A program made the position numbers and the translations under genes. 20,550 bases of DNA, taken from the NCBI GenBank assembly GCA_023432725.1, contig JAEYUH010000274.1, forward strand, positions 1-20,550, given 5' to 3'. Shown one piece after another: positions 8,081-15,401 of this stretch. The notes beneath the pieces are model-generated. The model had not been told where the DNA came from, did not search any database, and saw nothing but the letters and a program-made list of their open reading frames with translations. This DNA is from Actinomycetes bacterium. GTDB taxonomy: Bacteria > Actinomycetota > Actinomycetes > Propionibacteriales > Propionibacteriaceae. The stretch's first letter is position 1. Each line of letters starts with the position of its first letter.

Positions 8081-8124
8081 GAGACGCCCGAACCGCCCGT
8101 TTCGCGGGCGCGGCGCCCGGTCTC
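8081..8124 (-). terminator. Intercistronic hairpin between aldolase and SorC genes
   Basis: Nested inverted repeats fill the 77-nt gap: outer GAGAC/GTCTC (8081-8085, 8120-8124), inner CGCCCG/CGGGCG (8094-8099, 8105-8110), and an alternative GGGCG/CGCCC pairing on the minus strand. No T-tract follows. It could partly terminate or process the left-wing message, setting regulator and kinase levels below those of aldolase and dehydrogenase. Confidence 0.35.
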
Positions 8125-8129
8125 GGGCC

Positions 8130-9128
8130 TCACGTGTACCAGAGGTCGAGATAGGAGGCGACGATCCGCTGCATCCCGCCCAGCACCACGTGGTTGCGCC
8201 ACGAGCTGGTGAAGTACTCGATGTCAGCAGGGCCGGACAGCGGCACGTGCGGCCCGAGCAGCCCCTCGTCGGACAGTTCGACGGCGGCGCTGCCGGCGAC
8301 CGCGTCGGCGTTCTTGAGCATCGCGCGCAGCAGCAGGGGGCTGGTGTCGCGTTCGAGCGTCGTCCAGATGTTCACCTTGCAGACGCCGTCGTCGAACAGG
8401 CTCGCCAGTTGCGGCACCGGCACGCTGGACGCACCGTGCAGCACGAGGCGGGGGCCGATCCGCCCGGAGATCGCGCGGGCAGCCTCGGGCACGTAGCGAA
8501 GGTCGGACGCCGAGGCCCGGTGCTCGGTCCCGAGGTTGGCCACCACCATGTCGGCGCCGGTCCGTTCGACGAACTCGACGGCGCGTTCCGGGGAGGTCAG
8601 CTCACCGCGAACCTCTCCCGTGGCGTCCACGATCTCGTCGGCGGCACCCTCGACCAGCACCTCCGCTCCGTGCCGGGCGACGAACCCGGCGGTGGCCTCG
8701 AGGTTCACCTGCCAGGGGGCGTGCGAAGCGTCGAACATCACCGACGAGAACCGGGACAGGTCCCCGTCCAGCCACGCCGCGTCGTCGTCGTACTGGCCAT
8801 GGTCGAAGTGGGTGAGCACATCCACGTCGGGGTAGTCCCCGTCCGGCCGGGCGAGCACCTCGCAGTCACCGAGGAACAGGCGCAGGCCGGTCTCGGGATT
8901 GCGGCTGCCGGCGTAATGGACTGCCTGCGCCCGGTGGGAGTACCGCCCCGTCATGGCGATCGTCACCGGCACCCTGACCCCCAGTTGCTCGGCCTTGGCC
9001 TGGCAGGCCGCGAGCACCGCCTCGATGGTGGTCTGGTTCTCGGCGCAGAAGGTGGGGACCACCCAGCGCCGCTCGGCGGCGGCGCGGTAGAGCGCCACCA
9101 CCTGGTCCTTGCCCAGCACGATCGACAT
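8130..9128 (-). CDS. Class II (zinc) aldolase-like protein
   Basis: A 332-residue protein with the layout of class II fructose- and tagatose-bisphosphate aldolases. HFDHG (107-111) supplies the catalytic aspartate D109 and zinc ligand H110. SSVMFDASH (128-136) matches the SVMxDxS strand. H203 in NLGTEH and H231 in LVLHGASS are the other likely zinc ligands, and KVNIWTT (251-257) is the phosphate/substrate loop. It probably cleaves a ketose phosphate to a triose phosphate and an aldehyde. The canonical HGGSG is HGASS here and GTxHG is GTEHR, so substrate differs from ordinary FBP aldolases, or activity may have changed. ATG 9128 has AGGA about 9 nt upstream. It lies 30 nt after the dehydrogenase gene. 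Confidence 0.85.
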   Translation of the reverse strand: MSIVLGKDQVVALYRAAAERRWVVPTFCAENQTTIEAVLAACQAKAEQLGVRVPVTIAMTGRYSHRAQAVHYAGSRNPETGLRLFLGDCEVLARPDGDYPDVDVLTHFDHGQYDDDAAWLDGDLSRFSSVMFDASHAPWQVNLEATAGFVARHGAEVLVEGAADEIVDATGEVRGELTSPERAVEFVERTGADMVVANLGTEHRASASDLRYVPEAARAISGRIGPRLVLHGASSVPVPQLASLFDDGVCKVNIWTTLERDTSPLLLRAMLKNADAVAGSAAVELSDEGLLGPHVPLSGPADIEYFTSSWRNHVVLGGMQRIVASYLDLWYT

Positions 9129-9158
9129 TCGAGGTGTTCCTGTCCTGGTCGGCCCGCG

Positions 9159-10367
9159 TTACAGCACGCGGGAGGGTTCGAAGGTGTGGTCCAGCAGCGC
9201 GAGCTGGGCGGCAACGTCCAACCCGTCGGCGAGCGCGGCCAGCTGGTCGGCGAGCAGCGCGCGGCGCGAATCGTCCAGCAGGTCCGCCAGTGCCTCGTCG
9301 AGGTGGGCCCAGAGCCGGTGGTGGTCCCAGCCGTCCTGCCGCGTGAGCAGGGTGCCGGCGGCGGCGATCGCCAGCGAGAGGTGGCGGGTGGCAAGGCCCT
9401 GGCTCGCGGCCAACCGGTACGCCCCAAGCAACCGGTCGCCTGCCGCGAGCTTGCGCTCCAGGTCACGGGCCACCCGTTCAGTGGTGTCGGCGAGTGCCCG
9501 GTTGCCGAACCGGTGCAGCAGGTCGTCGATGTGGTCGACCAGCGGTCCGGGGGCGACGCCGTAGTGCGCTGCGAGGGCGAGCGCCGCCTCCAGCATCGCC
9601 GCCCGCACCAGGTAGCGCAGGTCCGGCCGCCCGACCGCCTGCCAGACCAGGTCCAGCCCCAGCAGCCGGCCCAGGCAGGCGGTGAGGCAGTGGCCCATGT
9701 TGTGCACATAGAGCTTGCGGTCGCCGTAGTAGGAGAACGGCACCGTCGGGTCGGCCACCAGGCCGGGGATCGCGAGCGGCTCGCCCCGCACCGCCGCGGA
9801 GTCGTAGGGCAGCATCTGGTACGGCTCCACCCGCACCAGGGTGGGCTCGGCCTCGCGCACCGCCGGGTCCGGCAGCGGGATCATCCGTCCGATCGAGGTC
9901 TCCAGCAGCCCCACCTGGCCGGCCAGTACCTCCGCCGGGACGTCCGGCAGCCGTTCCCTCAGCAGGTCGCGCATCAGCGCCGCGCATCCGTGGACGTTCT
10001 CGGCGAGCAGGATGTTCAGGGGTGGCCCGCCGGCGGCGATCCGTTGCCGCACGGCTTCGGCGAGGGTGTCGGCCACCGCGGGCAGCACGCGACCCCCCAC
10101 GCTGGTGGCGGCGAGGTCGGCGGCGACGAGTGCGGAGACGGCGCGAGTCGTGTCCCGGGCGTCGATGGCGGTCACCGGGCCCACGGTCCGGCGTCGGCTG
10201 ATGGTGTCGCCGAGGATCACGTGCGGGTACTCACCCTGGCTCGCCAGCGCTGCCACCAGCACCGGATCGACATCGAGGAAGGTCACCGACCACCCGGCAT
10301 CGCAGAGCAATTGCCCCAGGAAGCCGCGGCCGACAGCGCCCGCGCCGAAGATCACCGCCTGCTGCAC
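9159..10367 (-). CDS. Mannitol-1-phosphate 5-dehydrogenase-like polyol dehydrogenase
   Basis: A 402-residue member of the polyol-specific long-chain dehydrogenase/reductase family. The N-terminus is a Rossmann nucleotide-binding motif, VIFGAGAVGRGF (5-16). An LAENVHG segment (121-127) matches the family's EN motif. The catalytic signature K-x4-N-x2-H is exact: K218, N223, H226 in KLYVHNMGH. The N-terminal form is closer to mannitol-1-phosphate dehydrogenase than to free-mannitol dehydrogenases, so it may oxidise a phosphorylated polyol; this is inference. The frame is open to 10967, but GTG 10367 has a strong GGGAGG 5-10 nt upstream and starts exactly at the Rossmann strand. It is the first gene of the left wing. 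Confidence 0.9.
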   Translation of the reverse strand: MQQAVIFGAGAVGRGFLGQLLCDAGWSVTFLDVDPVLVAALASQGEYPHVILGDTISRRRTVGPVTAIDARDTTRAVSALVAADLAATSVGGRVLPAVADTLAEAVRQRIAAGGPPLNILLAENVHGCAALMRDLLRERLPDVPAEVLAGQVGLLETSIGRMIPLPDPAVREAEPTLVRVEPYQMLPYDSAAVRGEPLAIPGLVADPTVPFSYYGDRKLYVHNMGHCLTACLGRLLGLDLVWQAVGRPDLRYLVRAAMLEAALALAAHYGVAPGPLVDHIDDLLHRFGNRALADTTERVARDLERKLAAGDRLLGAYRLAASQGLATRHLSLAIAAAGTLLTRQDGWDHHRLWAHLDEALADLLDDSRRALLADQLAALADGLDVAAQLALLDHTFEPSRVL

Positions 10368-10444
10368 GTCACCTCCCGAGCCGTCGTCGATCACCTCAGT
10401 TCTAGGGGTCATAACCCTCCGCCACAACTCGGTTCTGGACCTTC

Positions 10445-10456
10445 GGGCAAATGCCC
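10445..10456. promoter_or_regulatory. Perfect 12-bp palindrome in the divergent control region
   Basis: GGGCA-AA-TGCCC lies 78 bp upstream of the dehydrogenase start and 180 bp upstream of the ABC ATPase start. It does not match the other two sites well, so a different regulator is possible. The rest of the 268-bp region between 10368 and 10635 shows no coding sequence that I would support. Confidence 0.3.
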
Positions 10457-10523
10457 ATCCGGCGCGTGACTTCGCCAAACTCCCGGTCTCCGCGGCTCGC
10501 CGTGGCCATTTCGCAACGAAGTC

Positions 10524-10537
10524 TGAGCAGATGCTCA
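10524..10537. promoter_or_regulatory. Candidate SorC operator 1
   Basis: TGAGCAGATGCTCA is a perfect palindrome: TGAGCA, a 2-nt centre, TGCTCA. It resembles the TGAACA-n2-TGTTCA form of SorC-family operators. It lies upstream of the predicted ABC promoter, between the two wings, each of which contains a SorC gene. Confidence 0.5.
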
Positions 10538-10542
10538 CGTCC

Positions 10543-10556
10543 TGCACATCTGCTTG
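10543..10556. promoter_or_regulatory. Candidate SorC operator 2
   Basis: The minus-strand sequence CAAGCAGATGTGCA matches operator 1 at 10 of 14 positions, including the AGCAGATG core. The surrounding CCTGCA and TGCAGG (10541-10546, 10555-10560) form a further inverted repeat. Centre-to-centre distance to operator 1 is 19 bp, near two helical turns. It overlaps the -35 element proposed for the ABC operon. Confidence 0.4.
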
Positions 10557-10582
10557 CAGGTGTTCGCCGGGCTTCGTAGCCT
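10555..10582 (+). promoter_or_regulatory. Possible promoter of the ABC transporter wing
   Basis: TTGCAG (10555-10560) and TAGCCT (10577-10582) are separated by 16 nt, a weak match of the kind common in GC-rich actinomycetes. It would give a leader of about 45 nt before the ATPase start, and its -35 overlaps candidate operator 2. Confidence 0.3.
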
Positions 10583-10635
10583 CCGAGCGTGAGGGTGTCG
10601 GCCCCTGCACGAGGACGTGCGACGGAAGGTTGCCA

Positions 10636-12162
10636 ATGACGGGAGAGGTGATCCCCAGCGCCGCGGTGCCCCGGCTGTCGGTGCAGGGGGTGTCGAAGAG
10701 CTTCGAGGCGATCCAGGCGCTGCGCGATGTCTCCTTCGACCTGGCCCCCGGGGAGGTCCACGCGCTGGTCGGCGAGAACGGCGCCGGCAAGTCGACCCTC
10801 GTCGGCATCATCACGGGGCTGCGCCAGCCCGACGCCGGTCGCGTGCTGCTCAACGGCACCGAGGTCAGGTTCCACAACCCGCTTGAGGCACGCGCCCGCG
10901 GCGTCGCTGCTGTGTTCCAGGACCCCAACCTGTTCCCCCACCTCTCGATCGCCGAGAACATCGTCACCGGCGCCTACCCGCGCAAAGGCATGCTGCTCGA
11001 CCGCGCCGCGATGCGGAAGCTCGCCCGCACCAAGCTCGAACAGCTCGGGTTCGACCTCGACCCGGACCGGTTGGTCGCCGAGCTGACGGTCGCCGAGGCG
11101 CAGTTCGTCGAGATCGCCCGGGCCGTCGAGCCCGGGCTGCAGCTGCTGATCCTCGACGAGCCGACCAGCGCGCTCACTCCGTCCGAGGCCGGACGGCTCT
11201 ACACCATGGTGGAGTCGCTGAAGGCGGCCGGCACCACGGTGATCTGGATCTCGCACCGGATGGACGAGATCCGCCGGCTGGCCGACACCATCACCGTGCT
11301 GCGCGACGGTCAGCACGTCGTCACCGCGCCGGCCGCCGAACTCGACGACGACGCCATGATCAAGGCGATGGTCGGCCGCACCGTCGCCCTGCAGCGGGTG
11401 CCGCGCACCGAGCCGCTGGGGCCGGTCCGACTTCGGGTGCGCGACCTCAGCCTTGCCGGCACCTTCGCCGACATCTCCTTCGACGTCGCCGAGGGCGAGA
11501 TCGTCGCGATCGCGGGCCTGGTCGGCTCGGGCCGCTCCGAAATCCAGCAGGCGATCTTCGGCCTGAGCCCGCAGGTGACCGGCACGATCGAGGTGGACGG
11601 CAAGGCGGTCAGGCCCGACAGCCCGGCGACGATGGCACGACGCGGGGTGGTCTACCTGCCGGAGGACCGCGACGCCGAGGGCGTCATCTCGTCGATGAGC
11701 ATCCAGGCCAATATCGCCCTGCCCAGCCTGCGGTCGCTGGCCACCGCCGGCTTCGTCGACCCCCGCAAGGAGCGTGGCCTCGCCGCCGACCAGCGCGAGG
11801 CGCTCAGCATCAAGGGTGAGGTCGAGTCGCTGGTCAGCTCGCTCTCGGGCGGCAACCGCCAGAAGGTCGCGCTGGCACGCTGGCTCGCCACCAACCCCAG
11901 GGTGCTGCTGCTGGACGAGCCCACCCACGGCATCGACGTGGGCACCAAGGTCCAGGTCCACGACATCATGCGCCGGCTGGCCCGCCAGGAACGCATGGCC
12001 ATCCTCATGGTCTCCTCAGACCTGCCCGAGGTGCTTGCCGTCAGCGACCGCGTGCTGGTGATCCGCCGCGGCCGGCTGGCCGCCTCGATCGACATCGACG
12101 ACGCCACCCAGGAGAACATCATGGCTGCCGCCACCACCGCCCGAGAGGAGGGGGTGCGATGA
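10636..12162 (+). CDS. Sugar ABC transporter ATP-binding protein (tandem NBD, RbsA/LsrA-type)
   Basis: A 508-residue protein with two fused nucleotide-binding domains that energises import through the two permeases downstream. NBD1 has an intact Walker A (GENGAGKST, 46-54), Q-loop Q95 and Walker B (LLILDEP, 170-176), but a degenerate signature (LTVAEAQ near 150-156). NBD2 has a degenerate Walker A (GLVGSGRSE, 294-302) with a full LSGGN signature (403-407) and Walker B (LLLDEP, 424-429). This complementary degeneration is normal in carbohydrate-uptake type 2 transporters. ATG 10636 follows AAGG by 6 nt; the frame is open further upstream, but that part covers the control region. It overlaps the first permease by ATGA. 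Confidence 0.95.
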   Translation: MTGEVIPSAAVPRLSVQGVSKSFEAIQALRDVSFDLAPGEVHALVGENGAGKSTLVGIITGLRQPDAGRVLLNGTEVRFHNPLEARARGVAAVFQDPNLFPHLSIAENIVTGAYPRKGMLLDRAAMRKLARTKLEQLGFDLDPDRLVAELTVAEAQFVEIARAVEPGLQLLILDEPTSALTPSEAGRLYTMVESLKAAGTTVIWISHRMDEIRRLADTITVLRDGQHVVTAPAAELDDDAMIKAMVGRTVALQRVPRTEPLGPVRLRVRDLSLAGTFADISFDVAEGEIVAIAGLVGSGRSEIQQAIFGLSPQVTGTIEVDGKAVRPDSPATMARRGVVYLPEDRDAEGVISSMSIQANIALPSLRSLATAGFVDPRKERGLAADQREALSIKGEVESLVSSLSGGNRQKVALARWLATNPRVLLLDEPTHGIDVGTKVQVHDIMRRLARQERMAILMVSSDLPEVLAVSDRVLVIRRGRLAASIDIDDATQENIMAAATTAREEGVR

Positions 12163-13187
12163 CCGCCCCGTCCCTCCTGGAGAGGTTCAAGCTGACCGGC
12201 AGCGGCGGCGCCGCCCTCCGGGTCCGCGTCCTCGGTGTTCTGGCGTTCCAGCTGATGCTGATCATCATCTTCACAGTGCTCGCGCCCCGGTTCTTCTCCT
12301 GGGACAACGCCCAGAGCATCCTGTTCACCGCTGCGATCCTCGCGATGGCCGCCGCAGGCCAGAGCCTTGTCGTGCTGACCGGCAACCTTGACCTGTCGGT
12401 CGGCTCGATCATGGGCCTGTGCGCCTACGTCGTCTTCGACGTGGCCAGCCAGCACACCTGGCTGATGGGGCTGACGGTACCGTTCGCGATCCTGCTCGGC
12501 GCGCTGCTGGGCGCCATCAACGGCCTGCTGGTGGCCTACCTGAAGATTCCGGCGATCGTGGCCACGCTCGGCACGCTGTCGGTCTACCGGGGCATGGTCT
12601 CGTTCTACGCGAACGCCATGGAGGTGACCAGCGGGGAACTGCCGCAGTGGATGCGCGACCTCGCCACCGCCCGGTGGCTGGGGCTGTCCTCCTACGTCTG
12701 GATCGCCGCCGCCCTGATCGCCATCGTCGGCCTGGTGCTGAGCCGGCTGCCGTGGGGGCGCAAGCTGTACGCCTACGGCTCCAACCCGCGCGCCGCCTAC
12801 TACTACGGCCTGGACGAGAACCGCATCCTGATCGGTGCCTACGTCGCAGCCGGCGCCATCGCGGGCTTCGTCGGACTGCTGCTCGGCGCGCAGGTCGGCA
12901 ATATCAACTCCCTGCTGGCCTTCGGCATCGAGATGCAGGTGCTGGCGGCGGTGGTGATCGGCGGGGTGAGCATCTGGGGCGGCTCCGGCAGCGTCTACGG
13001 TGCGGCGCTGGGCGCCATCGTGCTGGCCACCATCAACAACGGTCTCGTGCTGATCGGGGTCCAGGAGTTCTACCGGCTGCTCTTCCAGGGCCTGGCGATC
13101 GTGGCGGCGGTAGCCGTCGACGCCCTGGTTCAGAAGCGCGTGCTGAGCGCCACCACCCGGCGCTCCATCCTGGAGGTCGCGGCATGA
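12159..13187 (+). CDS. Sugar ABC transporter permease 1 (RbsC/AraH family)
   Basis: A 342-residue inner-membrane permease with about nine or ten hydrophobic helices. Typical family segments are GNLDLSVGSIMG (periplasmic side of helix 3), AINGLLVAYLKIPAIVATLGT, the cytoplasmic YGSNPRAAYYYGLDENR loop that contacts the ATPase, and VVIGGVSIWGGSGS near the C-terminus. Start and stop both overlap neighbours by ATGA (12159-12162 and 13184-13187), indicating coupled translation with the ATPase and the second permease. Confidence 0.95.
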   Translation: MTAPSLLERFKLTGSGGAALRVRVLGVLAFQLMLIIIFTVLAPRFFSWDNAQSILFTAAILAMAAAGQSLVVLTGNLDLSVGSIMGLCAYVVFDVASQHTWLMGLTVPFAILLGALLGAINGLLVAYLKIPAIVATLGTLSVYRGMVSFYANAMEVTSGELPQWMRDLATARWLGLSSYVWIAAALIAIVGLVLSRLPWGRKLYAYGSNPRAAYYYGLDENRILIGAYVAAGAIAGFVGLLLGAQVGNINSLLAFGIEMQVLAAVVIGGVSIWGGSGSVYGAALGAIVLATINNGLVLIGVQEFYRLLFQGLAIVAAVAVDALVQKRVLSATTRRSILEVAA

Positions 13188-14164
13188 AGCGCGTGATCCG
13201 CACCTTCTCCGCCGAGCTCCTGCTCGTCGTCCTGATCGTGCTGGCCGGGATCTGGTCGGCCCAGCTGTCGCCGTACTTCCTCGACATCAACAACTTGATG
13301 AACTCGGCCGCCTTCTTCGTGGTGTTCGGGTTGATGGCCTTCGGCCTCTTCCCTGTCGTGGTGCAGGGCGAGATCGACATCTCGCTGGCTTCGACGCTCG
13401 CGGTGGCGAGCGTGATCTTCGCCAAGCTGTCGGTGGCAGGGGTCCCCGTCCTGCTCGCGCTGCCGATCGTGCTGGCCATCACCGCCGCGCTCGGCGCCAT
13501 CAACGGACTGCTGGTCGCCTACGCCGGACTGCCGTCGCTGGCGGTCACCCTCGGCACCCTCGGCGCCTACCGCGGTGTCGCCTACCTGCTGGCCGGGGAC
13601 GCCGGAGTGACCGGGCTGAGCGAGGACTACACCCTGCTCGGCCAGTCCTGGGTCGGCGTGGTGCCGTCCACCGTGGTGCTGCTCCTGATCTTCGCGGTCG
13701 TGGTGGGGATCCTGATGGAGACCACGAAGTTCGGACGGTTCAGCTATGCGATCGGCGCCAGCGCTGCGGCCTCGCGGACGGCGGCTGCTCCGGTCCGGCA
13801 GACCCGGGTGCTGGCGTACGCCCTGGCGGGGGTGGGCGCCGGGCTGGCCGGCTTCGTCTGGGTGAACCAGTACCAGTCGGCCCGCGGGGACAACGCGGAC
13901 GGGGCGATCCTGTTCGTGCTGACCGCCGTCGTGCTCGGCGGGGTCTCCATCAAGGGTGGCAGCGGCCGCGCCCTCGGGGTCCTGCTCTCCACCATCCTGC
14001 TGGCCACCATCCAGACCGGGATGAAGCTGGCCAACGTGCCGGGCACCAGCCAGACCCTGATCGTCGGCCTGCTGCTGATCGCGGCGATCGGCGGTCCCAC
14101 CCTCGTCCAGCTCATCCGCAACGCGGTCAGTCGGGCCCGACCCGCCGCCGCCAGCAGGGGGTGA
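13184..14164 (+). CDS. Sugar ABC transporter permease 2 (RbsC/LsrD family)
   Basis: A 326-residue permease homologous to permease 1, with which it should form a heterodimeric pore. Segments include GEIDISLASTLAVAS, AINGLLVAYAGLPSLAVTLGT, the cytoplasmic YAIGASAAASRTAA loop, and VVLGGVSIKGGSG. The ATG at 13184 overlaps the preceding stop (ATGA). The signature loop is more diverged than in permease 1. An 82-nt gap follows before the binding protein; I see no strong hairpin in that gap, so the binding protein is probably co-transcribed. Confidence 0.95.
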   Translation: MKRVIRTFSAELLLVVLIVLAGIWSAQLSPYFLDINNLMNSAAFFVVFGLMAFGLFPVVVQGEIDISLASTLAVASVIFAKLSVAGVPVLLALPIVLAITAALGAINGLLVAYAGLPSLAVTLGTLGAYRGVAYLLAGDAGVTGLSEDYTLLGQSWVGVVPSTVVLLLIFAVVVGILMETTKFGRFSYAIGASAAASRTAAAPVRQTRVLAYALAGVGAGLAGFVWVNQYQSARGDNADGAILFVLTAVVLGGVSIKGGSGRALGVLLSTILLATIQTGMKLANVPGTSQTLIVGLLLIAAIGGPTLVQLIRNAVSRARPAAASRG

Positions 14165-14246
14165 GGCCGGACTCCGTGCGCAAGACCCCACCAGTCCTCA
14201 ATCCCGAGACCGCTCCAACCAGTTCAACGACGAAAGGTATCCCCTG

Positions 14247-15311
14247 ATGACCATGCCGAAGCGGCTCCGCAGGCTCGGAGCAGTGATCGCATCCACGTTG
14301 GTGATCGCGTCCCTCGCGGCGTGCACCACCACTCCCCCCGGCAGCACCGCTGCCCCGTCCACCGACCCGAGCGAGGCGCCAAGCTCGGCTCCGCTGAAGG
14401 TCTTCATGGCGCCGAAGTTCACCGGTCTTGCCTACTTCGAGGTCGCCCGCAAGGGCGGCGAGGACGCCGGCAAGGAACTGGGTCTCGACTTCCAGTACAT
14501 CGGCTCCGACAAGGCAGAGGCCACTGAGCAGATCTCGACCCTCACCAACGCCGTCGCGCAGAAGCCCGACGCTCTTGTCGTCAGCGCCATCGATGGCGAC
14601 GCCGTCGCTCCCGCGCTGAAGCAGGCCCGCCAGGCCGGCATCAAGGTCGTGACCTACGATGCCGACGCCGCGGTGGACGCCCGCGACCTGTTCGTCAACC
14701 AGCTCTCCTACGAGTTGGCGGCCAAGACGATGCTCGATGCGGCGCTGCTGAACTCGCCCGAGGGTGGCAAGGTGGCCTTCATCTCCGCCTCGCCGACCGC
14801 GCCGAACCACACCGCGCACGTGAAGTTCATGAAGGAGATGATCGACAACGATCCTGCCTACTCCATGTTCTCCTACGTCGACACCGTGCAGTTCGCGGCT
14901 GACGACGCCCAGAAGAGCCAGGAGCTCGCGCTCAACCTGATCCAGTCGAACCCTGACCTGAAGATCATCATCTCCTCGTCCGCTGTCTCCGCCCCGGCGG
15001 CCCAGCAGGCCATCATCAACGCCGGCAAGAGCGGCCAGGTGTTCGCCACCGGCGTCGCGCTGCCGTCCTCGGTCCGCGACTTCATCAAGGACGGGCACTC
15101 CAAGGCCTTCATGATGTGGGATCCGGCTGAACTGGGCTACGTGGCGACCGTCGCTGCCGCCCAGCTCGCCGAGGGCAAGATCACCGCCGAGGAGGGTCAG
15201 GTCATCGACGCCGGCAAGGCCGGGAAGTACACGGTCGGCAAGGACGGCGAGGTGCTGTACGACAAGCCGCTGATGTTCACCCCGGAGAACATCGACGACT
15301 ACGACTTCTGA
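14247..15311 (+). CDS. Sugar-binding lipoprotein of the ABC transporter (RhaS/LsrB-like)
   Basis: A 354-residue secreted lipoprotein. The N-terminus has a basic start (MPKRLRRL), a hydrophobic stretch and a lipobox LAAC with Cys26 as the lipidated residue; a Ser/Thr/Pro-rich tether follows to about residue 48. The remainder is a periplasmic-binding-protein type 1 domain (FMAPKFTGLAYFEVARKGG, KPDALVVSAIDGDAVAPALK, VVTYDADA, ISSSAVSAPAAQ, MMWDPAELGY). From memory, this strand order and the C-terminal FTPENIDDYDF resemble the AI-2 binder LsrB and the rhamnose binder RhaS more than RbsB. The ligand is unknown. ATG 14247 has GAAAGG 9 nt upstream; a second ATG at 14253 is possible. Confidence 0.93.
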   Translation: MTMPKRLRRLGAVIASTLVIASLAACTTTPPGSTAAPSTDPSEAPSSAPLKVFMAPKFTGLAYFEVARKGGEDAGKELGLDFQYIGSDKAEATEQISTLTNAVAQKPDALVVSAIDGDAVAPALKQARQAGIKVVTYDADAAVDARDLFVNQLSYELAAKTMLDAALLNSPEGGKVAFISASPTAPNHTAHVKFMKEMIDNDPAYSMFSYVDTVQFAADDAQKSQELALNLIQSNPDLKIIISSSAVSAPAAQQAIINAGKSGQVFATGVALPSSVRDFIKDGHSKAFMMWDPAELGYVATVAAAQLAEGKITAEEGQVIDAGKAGKYTVGKDGEVLYDKPLMFTPENIDDYDF

Positions 15312-15317
15312 CAGTCC

Positions 15318-15361
15318 GGCCGTCCGGGCTCCGGGTGTTCCCACCCGGGGTCCGGACGGCC
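15318..15361 (+). terminator. Long 20-bp hairpin after the binding-protein gene
   Basis: GGCCGTCCGG pairs perfectly with CCGGACGGCC. Inside, GCT/GGT pairs as G-U, C-G and U-G, and CCGGGTG pairs with CACCCGG, closing on the 4-nt loop TTCC. The uninterrupted stem is 20 bp and begins 6 nt after the binding-protein stop. No T-tract follows. It should end or strongly attenuate the ABC transcript before the second SorC gene, or protect its 3' end. Confidence 0.75.
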
Positions 15362-15401
15362 ACCGGAACAGACGCCCACTGACGACCGCGGGGAGGCAGG
15401 G

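Noticed and set aside
8190..10469. 759-codon plus-strand frame opposite the aldolase and dehydrogenase
   Set aside because: Shadow frame; the minus strand carries the motifs (K-x4-N-x2-H, HFDHG).
10368..10967. Longer dehydrogenase start reaching into the ABC ATPase gene
   Set aside because: It would cross the control region and overlap the ATPase; GTG 10367 has a strong ribosome-binding site at the Rossmann start.
10636..12162. Degenerate signature in NBD1 and degenerate Walker A in NBD2 as signs of a dead ATPase
   Set aside because: This pattern is normal in tandem RbsA-type ATPases.
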